A stretch of DNA of 60,000 nt from the NCBI GenBank assembly GCA_009746045.1, contig RPFO01000276.1, forward strand, positions 658,977 through 718,976. Reading direction: 5' to 3'. The notes beneath the pieces are model-generated. The model was not told the DNA's origin, did no database searches, and worked only from the letters and a program-made list of their open reading frames with translations. Source of the DNA: Mesostigma viride. Taxonomy: Eukaryota > Streptophyta > Mesostigmatophyceae > Mesostigmatales > Mesostigmataceae. A program made the translations under genes and the position numbers. Below are positions 31,282-59,845 of the stretch, piece by piece; position 1 is the first letter of the stretch; every line of letters starts with the position of its first letter.

Positions 31282-31641
31282 ACGCCCCCTTCTAAAGAAG
31301 GATTCAGCCGTGTTCAGCCCGTCTCACGGTGCGAGACTGAACAAGTCTCGCGTGCAGACACGTGTGTAGTACTCCTACACACAGATCTCGAGTGATTTAT
31401 CTAGTACCAAATCCGAAAGGCTTGCATCACTCCCCGGACAGGAGAACTTTTGCGGATGACTGTAGGTGTAAGTTGGCGATGCCATGGTAACCGGAGACGT
31501 CCGTCCTATAGTCAGCAAAATTGGTGCGAGAGGTCCCCAGTTCGATTCCGGTCGGATTCATTTGCAGATCGCGTTTTCCGCGTTTTCCGCGGCCCGGCAC
31601 TGAACGCAAAGGTTTTCACCTTTGCGGAGTGTCTGATCAGA
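31282..31641 (+). mobile_element. full-length structured retroposon, second copy
   Basis: 360 bases, differing from 30056-30421 by only a handful of changes, so both are young. Hairpin arms: GCGAGACT (31331) with AGTCTCGC (31344); GTGTGTAG (31362) with CTACACAC (31375); GCAAAGG (31606) with CCTTTGC (31619). B-box-like AGTTCGATTCC at 31539-31549. A flanking duplication is not evident. Confidence 0.85.
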
Positions 31642-31984
31642 ATACACATGGCATCTCAGCAGAGAGTAGCTCCCTGCTTAGGCATAGCATGGCTAAATGC
31701 TGACTGCAACATCCATGGGAGGTCCCATTAAAAAAAATTAAAGTAAATTATAACATGCCTCCGTTGGGAGATCATGTAGCACATATTCCTTGATGGATGG
31801 GTGGGGTCCCTTGCAGGACCCTTGCAGGAAGTAGCCCAGAATGTATTAAAAGCCATATGCCCCTTCTCAGGGATATGTGCTACATGTACTCCCAACGGAG
31901 TTATGTGCTACATGTACTCCCAACGGAGTTAATTAATTAATGGGTGGGGTGGAAGGAGCCGCGTAATCGAACTAACCTAACTCT

Positions 31985-34900
31985 AATCTAGCTAGTCTAG
32001 AGAAGTCCTAACTACCCTACTCATCAAAACGCCTCCTCCGCTTGGGGGGAGGTGGTTTGCCCACAGGGTCGGGCGTGTGAGCCTTGACAATCCTCTTCCA
32101 CCGCGTCTTGTTCTGCATGGCGGTCCACAGAAGGGAGAGAGAGTGGATGCGGTATTCAAACTGGGCTGGGACCAGTAGGTCATCCAGCAACATCTGTACG
32201 TAGTTCGTGACATGTTTCCCTACCTTTTTGGCAATGCCCTTGGGGCCAGGCCAGGTCAGAATGTGCCGCCCTGGCTGGCCAAGCCGCTGGGGGCCTGCCA
32301 GACCAAGGGCGGTGTCGACCTGGCTTGTGCGAGCAAGGTGTCCTACAAATGCTATCCTACGCTGTCTAATCTCGTCCGAAATACGAGGCATGCCCTGATA
32401 CAAAGACTCTGATGACGGGCGCTTGGAAAACCCTACGTTCAGGACCTGTCGGAGCATCCTGTAAACTGTGCCGTCTAGCCTAGATGCCAGTGTGGGGGTG
32501 AGTGTCCACGCCTCGGCGCCATACGTGAGCACCGTGAGGACGAGGACCTTGAAGAGCATGCGCTTGCGGTGTTCGCCCAGGCCCGTGGAGCGCCAGTAGG
32601 TGTTGAGCGAACGGAGCCTAGCCCAGGCCAGGCCAATGCGGGTGTCCACATCGTCGGCGGTGTCAGCCTGAGGGAGCTGGCTCGGAGCCAGCTCCCTAAC
32701 AGTTTGAAGCGGTCGCGGAACGGGACCGTCGTCCCGTCGAGCAGGCGCGGCAGCGGCGGTGTACTGGAGGCCCCAATCACCATCGCCTCAGTTTTGACAC
32801 TAATCTCCAACCCCACCGCCCTCGCCTCCAGGCCCAGACAGTCCAGCCAGGTCTGAATGTCCTCGGGGCGCGCGATGAGGGTGGTGTCATCCGCATAAAT
32901 CAGGTCGGCCAGGCGGTAGCCCGCAGGCTCAACCCCGCCGTGCTCAAGATTTCTCGTTAAGGATGTCCAAGCCTGGCTCGAACCCCTTAACCCCTAAATG
33001 GTCTTGCTGCCGATTTTCCGCCAAAAATCGAGTTCCAGCCGATGCATCGGCCCCTTCTCGGGGGACCAGATGCCGCGAAATCTATTGAGAATTAGGAAAA
33101 GTTTAGCTGAGAAGATCGAAAGTTTATAAAATTCTTCACAGCATGGTACTAGGGTTTGCATACTTTTGACAAAGTTATAGGGGTGTTCTGGCCGGTCAAA
33201 GTACAAGGGGTCAGGGTACTTTTTCACGTACAACGTGCATTCCGGAAAACGACGACCTGGCCATGGCGGCTTGCGCCCACGCATGGCATTTACGTTTGCG
33301 TTCGAATTTTCTGTCCAAACTTATGATATTGATTTTATACGTCCTAAAGATCATACAGGCCAATTTTTGGTTCGCGGGAATGCCATTTGATAGGTGTCGG
33401 CAGCGTTCTTGCTGGAAAAAACTGCGATCAGGCCGGACGATAGAAACGTTGACAGCAATACCTTTCCGGCGTATTTTAAAGGATATATCGGTTTCTTTTT
33501 ACTTTTTATGATACATAGTAGTCGTAAACGTGCAAGGGTGGCCAGAAATCGCCGAATCCAGCGACCATGCTGCACAGCTTTGGTGTGCCGAAATGCGCCA
33601 TTTTGCGGCCACCGGCTGGGCCAAGGTAACGCCATCCATGCCTGGTAAAGCTTAAGCATCGTTTTCCTATTGATGTTTGACATTTATATATACGTTCTAG
33701 CTTGTGTAGCACATTCTTTTTGCACTATTCATGCTCTTTCTTGACCCTGGCCTGGCCCCTTTCTAAAACACCATTCTTAGATGCTTCCCTCAGTCAGTTG
33801 ACCTGCCACAGGGTGATGGTGATAAGTTTTAGAGGCTGTATGGGTTTGAATACCTCCATATATGTTTGTTATACATTTCCCATACACATATTGCATGAGT
33901 GTGAGGCAGTTGGCTGGTCTCAGTGGCATCATCAAGCACGTAACTGGTGAGTAAAAGCTTCCCATTGACAGCATGTGCCACCAGGTGTGCTGGCCATCAC
34001 CTGGCAAGCTATAGCAGCTTAGGCCTAGTTTATCCTTGCTAGGGCAGGCTGAAATAGGCTCAACACCACTAGTTTGTTGGTGGCTGCCTCCTAGAATGCA
34101 TGCCTTGCGTAGGGTGTCCGTACCACGTTACCTACGTGCATGGACAAGGTGGCACCTGCACATAGGTGCCATGTAAGGGCAGTGTGATGATGCAGTTATG
34201 TTTCCCCATCATTGTGGAAGGGAAATGTATTGTTTGGCATGGTTGGTGGCCATATTAGGAGGTCGTATGCCCACCCCTACTCCCTTGGTTGCTTTTTACC
34301 AACGGTACCCCTATGGGCTGTACTGGGTGTAACTGCTGGTATACCCACCCAAATGATGACCCCAATGGCTCAAACTGTTCAGCAACTAATTGTTTATCAT
34401 CCCTGAAGTGGTAGGTGCCCAGGTCTTATAACATAATTCAAAATGCACATTCTACCAAAAATGAAAACGCGCGTCTTGACCCCCCTGACTTTGACGGCAG
34501 TTAAACATGGCCTACCCTGCATATATGTGAGGTTGTGATATACCAACCCGAAGGGCAACTCATGGACATGCTTGGCCCCCAAGGACAGCCATTGGATATG
34601 GGTAGGTTGGATGGCATCTGGTTTGCAAAATTGTGAAGATCCAGCCGATTTATCGGCAGGATCTCAGACCATTTAGGGGTTAAGAGCAGTAAAGCGCGCA
34701 CGTGCTCGGCGCATGACGTGATCCACGACAATAATGAACAGGTATGGGGACCGCAGGACACAACCTTGTCACACCCCGTGGTGAAGGGGGAATGGTGGGT
34801 GGTGCCTTCCGGAGTCCGCACTACTGCCTGTGAGCCCTCATACAGCCGGCGAATGGCAGCAATAAACGCAGGTGGCACTCGATCCAGAGCTAGGATGGCC

Positions 34901-36730
34901 CAAAGAGCTTCCCAGAGGACCGTGTCAAAGGCCTTGATATAGTCAACAAAAATGAAGACCAGCGGCAAACTGTCAGGGGGAAGGCGACGCACCTCCTCCA
35001 TCAACCGGCGCGCGACAAACACAGCCATGACAGTGTTACGACGTACCACGACGGAAACCCATCTGAGACTCACCCAGGTGTGGGTCCAGCGCGGCGCGAA
35101 GCCTGTGCAGCATCATGTGCATGAAGACCTTCAGCGCGGCGCTCTGGAGGCAGACACCCCGGTATAGTTACCGGGGTCAGCAGCAGAGCCCTTCTTGTAC
35201 AGCATGACGCGGATGGCCGTCGAGCCACTCAGCAGGCGGAGGCTCGTCAGAAAGCAGGACACGGTTGCAGAACGCCAGCAGAAGATCCCCAACCGCCGGA
35301 TCAGGGGTCTTCAGCAGCTCGGCAGAAACTGTGGTCAGCACCGACCGCCGCATCGTACCGCAGGCGAGCAAGGGCGCCGTCCAGTTCCTTCAAAGTGAAG
35401 GGGTGGACGACGTCGTCAGTGGCAAGGCAGCCCTCCTGCAAGGCCGGGACTTGGTAGTCCGCGGCCGAGGAGGGGGCCGCTGGCGGCGGCGGGGGTCCGG
35501 CAACCCCGAGGCGGGCGGCCGTCTCGCGGGGTGAAGCGGCGGGGGGGGGGCGCGAGCCCCACCGGTCAAGGAAACATTGTGGGCCAACCAGCGGTCAAGG
35601 CTGACAGGCGCCGTGCCGTCCCCCGTGTGCTCTACCGGGGTGCGCTGCCGCCCCGGCCGCCGAGCCGGTCGAGGTGGTACCACATGTCCTTGCCCTGGTT
35701 GTGAGCCTGGCAGGCCTTGGCATCCGCGATGCACTGGGCCGCCTCCGCGTCGAAAGCGTGCTCGTAGGCCTCCACGAGGGCGGCCTTGAGCACTGGTTTC
35801 TGCAGCGGGTCCCGGTTACGCTTGAGGCGGTGCCGGGCGGCCAAGACCTTGGGGTCCTGGCGGTAGAGCGGGCCGGGGCGGCGGCGGGGCATGGCCGGCA
35901 GGTGCCGGGCCGCCAGCAACGGGGCACGGGCCGCAAAGCCCGCAAAAATGGTGGCGTTGGGGCCGGGCACCCTTGTCCAACTCGTCGACGTCCGCCCGGG
36001 CGCCCAGGGCCGACAGGTACTCCCGTCCGGGCACCGGTGCCGCTCGTGCTCGGCGTCCGTCCAGTCCTCAGGATCTCCCCGGACCGGGCGTAGTCTGAGC
36101 AGACCAGTCAGGGCGGACCACTGCATGGGGCGCGGCGCGCGGGGACGTGGAACCGGAGCCGTATGGTCGCGCGCACCAACCGGTGGTCAGAGCCGGCACA
36201 CCGTGGGCGTGTCAAACACTCGGGTGTCCAGCCGGGACCGAGGTGCACCTGGACTGCCGTACCACCACGTAGTCCAAACAGGCCTGACGGCCGTTAGGGC
36301 CACGAAAAGTGACCAAGTCCTGTGAGGGACGTTGGAAGTGGCAGTTGACAGCAACCATCCCGCTATCCCGCAAAAAGGCAGAAAACAGGGGAGTGTTGTC
36401 GTTAGCAGTAGTGTCAGCAGGCGCAAAGCGGCTGCCAGCAGTGCCCACGGGGAGCGTGGCATTGGCGTCGAGCAGCATAACCAAAAAGTGGCGGGCCGGA
36501 GTGACCCCCTCAAGGCTATGCAAGGATTCGAAGAACTCCTCACGGGCTGACTCAGGTAGACCACTATGGGGTGCGTAGCCCACCCCCACCGTGAGGTGGT
36601 GTTTAGACCGCCCCTCGACGGAGGTGAAATGTGCTGCCATAAGGCGTGGGGTTAGAAACTTATTAAGCGTGCTGAGGCTAGCGACTGCCAGCGGCGAACA
36701 CAAAAGACCAACACCACCTTGGCCAGGCGT
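31985..36730 (-). mobile_element. non-LTR retrotransposon (LINE), broken, 5'-truncated
   Basis: Read on the - strand, in order. An apurinic-type endonuclease segment (36703-36190: VGVGYAPHSG, LLDANATLPVG, ACLDYVVVRQS, then SDHRLVRA in a neighbouring frame). A connector (about 36126-35390, with PLYRQDPKVLAARHRLKRNR). Reverse transcriptase start (35371-34690: LPLVFIFVDYIKAFDTVLWE, IRRLYEGSQAVVRTPEG, then SPYLFIIVVDHVMR after a frameshift). An unrelated insertion at 32991-34679. The catalytic YADDTTLIARPEDIQTWLDC and GLEISVKTEAMVIGA (about 32910-32770). The C-terminal region (32649-32017: YGAEAWTLTP, RQRRIAFVGHLARTSQVDTA). Several frameshifts and the insertion make it inactive. The 3' untranslated region reaches at least TTAATTAATTAA near 31935. 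Confidence 0.88.
32991..34679. mobile_element. piggyBac-like non-autonomous element inside the LINE
   Basis: 1689-bp insertion flanked by TTAA on both sides (32987-32990, 34680-34683), with terminal inverted repeats CCCCTAAATGGTC / GACCATTTAGGGG. Subterminal palindromes GCCGATGCATCGGC (33038) and GCCGATTTATCGGC (34644) are placed nearly symmetrically. TTAA targets with ends starting CCC are typical of piggyBac. No ORF over about 110 codons, hence no transposase. Removing it joins the LINE upstream of YADD to the SPYLF segment. Confidence 0.85.
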
Positions 36731-36744
36731 ACCATTGTAGGCAT

Positions 36745-36925
36745 TAAATTAGATTAAATTATAACATGCCTCCGTGGGGAGATCATGTAGCACATATTCC
36801 ATGATGGATGGGGTGGAGGAAGCCGCGTGATCGAACTATCCCAACTCTAAGCTATCTAGTCTAGAAAATCCTAACTACACTACTCATCAAAACGCCTCCT
36901 CGATCCGCTTGGGGTTATTGTAGGC
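36745..36925 (-). mobile_element. LINE 3'-tail fragment
   Basis: Repeats the end of the LINE 3' region: an inverted copy of the stretch with CTCATCAAAACGCCTCCTC, and the shared motif GGAGATCATGTAGCACATAT. It lies directly beyond the 5' edge of the main LINE, so two copies are stacked in the same direction. Confidence 0.65.
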
Positions 36926-37029
36926 ATGGCGTAGCTAAATACTGAAGGCATCATCCATGGGGGCCATTATGGGCGCACATGCGTGTGGGCCACATGCTAG
37001 GCTAAGCCTGGCTAATCTACACTACTGGT

Positions 37030-37523
37030 ATATGTTCCCTAGTCTGAGGTGGCAGGAGGGGCCTGCCAGGGCTTGTGGTCGACGTGGATGACCGCCCCCC
37101 TCCAGTACACCGGCTTCCCCCCTTTGCACCGTGTGCAGTTCTTGGACGTTTGGAATCATGGCAACGCTAACGTGATGACTGACAAGCTAGACCTTTTCAG
37201 TGGTTTTCCATTTGCGGGTATTTCCTCGTAAATGGTGGGAGAGCGATCGCAGCAATGGTGCTCACCACTAGACACTCCCGGCCAGTTAGGCTCGAAACAC
37301 ACGCCCTGATCAAGCATGCTGTTTCCGGCCCCACCGTCTAGGTCATCTAGTAGTCGCTCTACACGTAAGCCAGCCATAACTTCAATGCACACGGATACAC
37401 ATTTCCATCACCATTCATCTTCATCATCCTGAACGACTCGAACACGCGGACAAGATAACGGCAGGCTCGAGCTACCGTGGTCCGGATTCTCCCGATTTCT
37501 GGCCTGCGCTGGTTGTCTCCTTG
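37030..37523 (+). mobile_element. long copy of the GGTTGTCTCCTTG-ending family
   Basis: Best-preserved long copy. The right end is GGTTGTCTCCTTG at 37511-37523. Its left part contains, on the opposite strand, a short piece of the LINE ORF1 end (KPVYW) seen at 16.35 kb. This suggests a composite or read-through origin. Confidence 0.65.
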
Positions 37524-37589
37524 ATATGTGCTACATGTACTCCCAACGGAGTTATGTTCCTAAGTAATTAATTGATTGCGGCATCTAGC

Positions 37590-37714
37590 ATGGCTGGGCC
37601 CGTTCCATGTGACGGGAGGTGCCTGCCCGGCTGAGCAGGTCTGTGTAGCCCTGCGGAGGGGCCACGAGATGTGTCTACCTGGTTGGTGCGTCGAGCTATC
37701 AAGTGCCCTACTAG
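37590..37714 (-). mobile_element. LINE tail fragment, - strand
   Basis: The - strand reads VGHLIARRTNQVDTSRGPSA, matching the VGHLART...QVDT region of the LINE. It abuts a + strand LINE tail at once to the right, giving a head-to-head pair. Confidence 0.65.
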
Positions 37715-37990
37715 TTGCAGTACCGCATTCACTCCCTCTCTCTTGCTTGGACTGCTAATAATGCAGAACAAGAAGAGGTGCCAGAAGATTGTCCAGACCC
37801 ACACGCCAGCCCCTGTGGGCAAGCCCCCCCCCCCCAAGTGGAAGCCCGGGCGCTGAGTAGCGGAGTTAGGATTTTCTAGACTAGATAGCTTAGAGTTTGC
37901 TTAGTTCGATTCCGTGGCTTCGCCCACCTCCACCCATCCAGCAAGGAATATGTGCTACATGATCTCCCAATGGAGTCATGTTATAATTCA
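37715..37990 (+). mobile_element. LINE 3' end, + strand
   Basis: The + frame ends LLIMQNKKRCQKIVQTHTPA, PVGKPPPPK and a stop (37856), matching MQNKTRWKRIVKAHTPDPVG of the main LINE. The 3' region follows (TTTTCTAGACTAGATAGCTT, then AGTTCGATTCCGTGG) to the AATTAATTAATTAATCAATT tail near 38.03 kb. Confidence 0.75.
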
Positions 37991-38071
37991 ATTTACGCTG
38001 CTGGTTAATTAATTAATTAATCAATTGATTAGACTCGTGCTCCCGTTGGGGAGTCACGGAGCATTAACCCC

Positions 38072-38638
38072 GAATGGATGGATGGCCGGATGGATGGATG
38101 GATGGATGGATGGATGGATGGATGGATGGATGGATGGATGGATGGATGGATGGATGGATGGATGGATGGATGGATGGATGGATGGATGGATGGATGGATG
38201 GATGGATGGATGGATGGATGGATGGATGGATGGATGGATGGATGGATGGATGGATGGATGGATGGATGGATGGATGGATGGATGGATGGATGGATGGATG
38301 GATGGATGGATGGATGGATGGATGGATGGATGGATGGATGGATGGATGGATGGATGGATGGATGGATGGATGGATGGATGGATGGATGGATGGATGGATG
38401 GATGGATGGATGGATGGATGGATGGATGGATGGATGGATGGATGGATGGATGGATGGATGGATGGATGGATGGATGGATGGATGGATGGATGGATGGATG
38501 GATGGATGGATGGATGGATGGATGGATGGATGGATGGATGGATGGATGGATGGATGGATGGATGGATGGATGGATGGATGGATGGATGGATGGATGGATG
38601 GATGGATGGATGGATGGATGGATGGATGGATGGATGGG
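38072..38638. repeat. (TGGA)n tetranucleotide array
   Basis: About 140 copies of TGGA, interrupted only once near the left end (GGCCGGA). It follows a LINE 3' end, whose tail contains the seed GATGGATGG. Confidence 0.98.
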
Positions 38639-38736
38639 TGCAAACAGTCCTACCGGTCTAATCTAGCTACATCAGCTACCTACAACATCTATCTAACAGC
38701 ATCACTAACTACAACATCTATCTAAACAGCATCACG

Positions 38737-39110
38737 CTACCCTAGGGGAGCTGTCTGGCGTGCCTCCCGCGGGTTTGCACATGCGGGCGCTTCCCCACAG
38801 GGGGGGGCTCGTTGTCCTCTATGACCTGGGCCCACTTGGCCTTGTCCATCATCTTCTTCCAAATCACGGAGAGGCCTAGCTGCTTGATGGTGCTGGTTAT
38901 GAGTGTCATGCCTAGGTATAATTAAGTCCTTGCGAACGTGTGCGGCGTAGCCCATGGGCACACGGAAAATAGATCGACCGCAGCATAGTGCATGGTGACC
39001 GCACCGCCAAGCTTTTTCGCAAGGTCGGCTGTGAGGGTCCACGTCTCGGCCCGGCATACGTGAGAACAGGGAGGACTAGGTCCTGTTTCTCTAGCTTGCC
39101 CAAGGGCTTG
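38737..39110 (-). mobile_element. LINE tail fragment
   Basis: - strand matches to the LINE C-terminal region, including the segment corresponding to TYGAEAWTL (GTGAGGGTCCACGTCTCGGC on the + strand) and a GEAPACANPREARQTAPLG end. Close to the 25.3-25.6 kb fragment. Another scrap lies at 39235-39365. Confidence 0.65.
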
Positions 39111-39365
39111 CGCCGGCCACAGAGCCCTGTATCGGCGTAAAGCGTGGCCAGGCTAGGGAGATTCGATGGTCTATACGTCGGCCTCGCAGCTGGGGAGTAA
39201 ACTACCCACTGTCCATGGACCCGGCCCGCTGACGCTGTACATGTATATTCTCCGGGCCCTTCCCAGGTAAGAAGGTGCCGGCCAGGCTGGGCAGGCCGCA
39301 GCCCCGGCCGTACTAGGGCCCCAGGACATGTGTACCTGATTTGTGCGTGAGAGGTGCCCTGCTAG

Positions 39366-39807
39366 CTGCCTTATCTACGCTGGTGCTGCTAGAAACGAGT
39401 GCATACCAAATGTTAATGCCAGTGCCTTACCACTCAGACAAGGGTGCAGGCATACTTTACGGTGATGAATCTCGTTGATATATTGTAGAAAACTCGCATT
39501 TAGATGGTCTTTATTCGTCCAAACCATTCCCGGCCACTATAAAAACCACACATATCCATAATAAAAACCAGGATCTGTACATATAAAGCTGCCGATCAAA
39601 CGGTAGAGCCCATAATGGATGTCAGTAGCCACAAATAACATGACCAGGATCACTTGCAAGGGTCACCTATCATACAGACAGGTACTCCATTGCTTCCCAA
39701 TGGCAGCGCACGTATAGTATCAAGGAGACAACCAGCGCAGGCCAGAAATCAGCGCACGTATAGTATATTAATTGTTTATCATACAAACAAAAATAAACTG
39801 CCAACCC
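39366..39807. other. 3' flank of the PRAF-like gene with a micro-insertion
   Basis: No gene. It holds a 29-bp retroposon end at 39721-39749 between perfect 17-bp repeats CAGCGCACGTATAGTAT (39704-39720 and 39750-39766). Confidence 0.8.
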
Positions 39808-57569
<17,762 letters not shown>

Positions 57570-58935
57570 CTGTTTGGGGGGGGGACCACAAGCCAGCGAG
57601 GGGGGAGGGGGGCAGGTGCAAGCAGTGAGAAAGAGGGGGGTTAGACACAAGCAAGCAATGTGGAGGTGGGGGCAGACGCAAGCAGGGATGACGCAACACG
57701 TGAGCAGAAAACAGAAGTTCGCACGGGACATGGAGGTGGGCCCACCGCCCACACGGGACATGGTGAGGCGGGGCCATGCCAGTGCCCTTTGGCCAAACAC
57801 AAGCAGGGGTGGGGCACAGCGCAGCATAATTGCGGCTCGCGAGGTGGACACACGGCGTTCGGCCCACCACCCAGTATGAGCAACCAGCCGGGATGGGCGG
57901 CATGGTCATAACGTGGGAGAGCAGAAGAGGATGGATTGGGGGGGGGGGGCACTACACTTGCTTGAACAACAGTCAGTTTCCATCACGCACAGATGGCCTA
58001 TGTGAGAATTTGCTGGTGCCTGTTGTGGGTGCCAGTGGCCAGCCACAACGCCGCGCTGGCAAAAGCCGCTCGACGGGCCCACTGTCAGCTTACCTGGTAG
58101 GTAGCAGGTACCAGAGAGCGTGTCCAAATGGTTACATGTGCATGGGAGCGTGCTGAGTATGGTGCAGAGTGGGAAAAAAAGCTGATACCAGGCTGCGGGG
58201 GAAGGAAGGGGGGACGAAGGGGGACAAGGGGAAGGGGAGAGGCGGCAACGCGTGCAGGCGGCATGCAGTACCAACGCTTCACAAAACAAGAGCCATTTGC
58301 ATGGGCACGCAGCCATCGACATGGGCAGGAGCAAAGGGAGGCCCACCATCAACGCGTCCACGTGGCACAGCATGCATGCAAGACCACATGCACGCGGAAG
58401 CCATGTGCTCACCACAACCCGAATAGACCCCCCCAGGACCCAGCCATCCCAGCGCGCCACCGCACATGCATTGGCATGTGTACCGTTCGCAGCAGTACCC
58501 ATACGTACTGTACTAAATACCGTAGCGTACTGTATGCATCCGCGTACCGTACGTAGCCTGGCGGTGGTGGAACGAGGGCGAGAGCACACACCCCGGAAGG
58601 AAAAGGTGGCGAGAGATGCCAGCACAAGTCGCACACGGACGACATCTGCTACATGCGATCTTCTCTGTCATGTCCTATGTGATTTCTACATCATGCCCAT
58701 GCAGCCACGTCAGTGTTCAGCGGTGCAGGAGGTGAGGAGCCTGAACCAGGGCGGACAATATCGCCTGCAAGCCATGCTTCGGCAGACATGCCTCCCTGCG
58801 CTATAACAATCCTTGCCCACTCCATGGTCAGGAGCAGCTGTGCTAGGGCCAACCATGTTTGCCTGCACTACGACGATCCTTGCCTGGTCCATCAGTAGGA
58901 CTGGTAGAGCCAACCACACGTTTGCCTGTGCTACA
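57570..58935. other. region upstream of the visible PRAF exons
   Basis: Should contain the missing first exon(s) and promoter of the PRAF-like gene. One possible exon is 58187-58098 on the - strand (acceptor after a long pyrimidine tract, donor CAG/GTAAGC, phase 0), but its protein sequence shows nothing family-like, so it may be untranslated. Confidence 0.35.
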
Positions 58936-59845
58936 TCAGCTGCTTGCCTGGTCCAGCGGGATGGTTGCCCGGGCTGCAAACGTGTTCTTGACCGAGCCAA
59001 AGCGCAGCGCGGTGAGCTCATTGGTGATGGGGAACGAGAGCGACGGGTGGTGCACGCCGATCTTGGCAATGAGCTGCGCTGTGAGCGACGGGATGTGCGC
59101 AAAAGCCGCTGCGTCGTGCTCCGGTGGCGCCACATGGGGGCTACCCGTCTCCTGCAGGGTGCGCCCGCTGAGGGAGGGGCCATCCGGCCGGGCCCCATCT
59201 GGCTTGAAGGACGCGAATTCAACGGGGAGCGACGATGTCTTCCACACCTCTGCATTGGGGCTCGAGCCCCATAGAGATGGCTTTCGCCACCCCTTGCCCA
59301 CCATCACCGTCAATCCACCTGCGACGGCGTAATTGGCCAGATGCGGACGGCCGGTTGGAGACGAAAAGGACAAGCGTCCGCCATTTGGTATATTCAGGTA
59401 AGAATGCGACCAACAAGCAGAAAAGATACGCTCCTAAAGCTTAAGATTCTGTGAAAGAGGTATCCTACCCCACCCATAGCCATGGCTATAGGCAAGGCGG
59501 GCGTCGGTTTGCTTTACGAAACGATCCTGGCGCTTACGAAACCAAACATACAACGGCTCCCATGAGCCTTCGACTGTTCTGGAGAACACCCAACACAGGC
59601 TGCGACACCCCCAGATGCTAAAAGTTTCCCGTTGCAGCTCCTGCAAAACAGGCGGACAGAGTTTCCCACCTAGACATTCATTCGTGGTTCGCTAGGTAGA
59701 ATCCGGTGTCAGGAAACGCTGGCGCCGGGAACGTCCCGTTCAAAAAGACATTACTCATACCAATTATTTCCGCAATTTCCCCATCATAATTGTACGGTGT
59801 GCAAAATCTAGCTTTTGTATCGCCGGCCATCCTACCAGCGCCCAT
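58936..59845 (-). CDS. unrecognised split gene
   Basis: I do not recognise this protein. The likely first exon starts at ATG 59845 or 59830 (MAGDTKARFCTPYNYDGEIA, EIIGMSNVFLNG). A middle segment at 59646-59460 reads SWEPLYVWFRKRQDRF. The last exon probably starts after GCTTTAG near 59435 (ERIFSACWSHSYLNIPNGGR, LSFSSPTGRPHLANYAVAGG) and runs to the stop at 58936, ending ITNELTALRFGSVKNTFAAR, ATIPLDQASS. The alternating polar and hydrophobic stretches and glycines in the last exon (GGLTVMVGKGWRKPSLWG) could suit a beta-barrel, but this is a guess. Exact splice sites are unresolved. Transcription is codirectional with the PRAF-like gene, about 1.4 kb upstream of its first visible exon. Confidence 0.45.

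Noticed and set aside
34501-35073. Intact 190-residue reverse-transcriptase gene
   Set aside because: The ORF enters the piggyBac-like insertion after a frameshift; its last third is not reverse transcriptase.
38025-38725. Long MDGW- and HPSI-repeat ORFs on both strands
   Set aside because: They are translations of the (TGGA)n array; every frame is open because the unit lacks stops.
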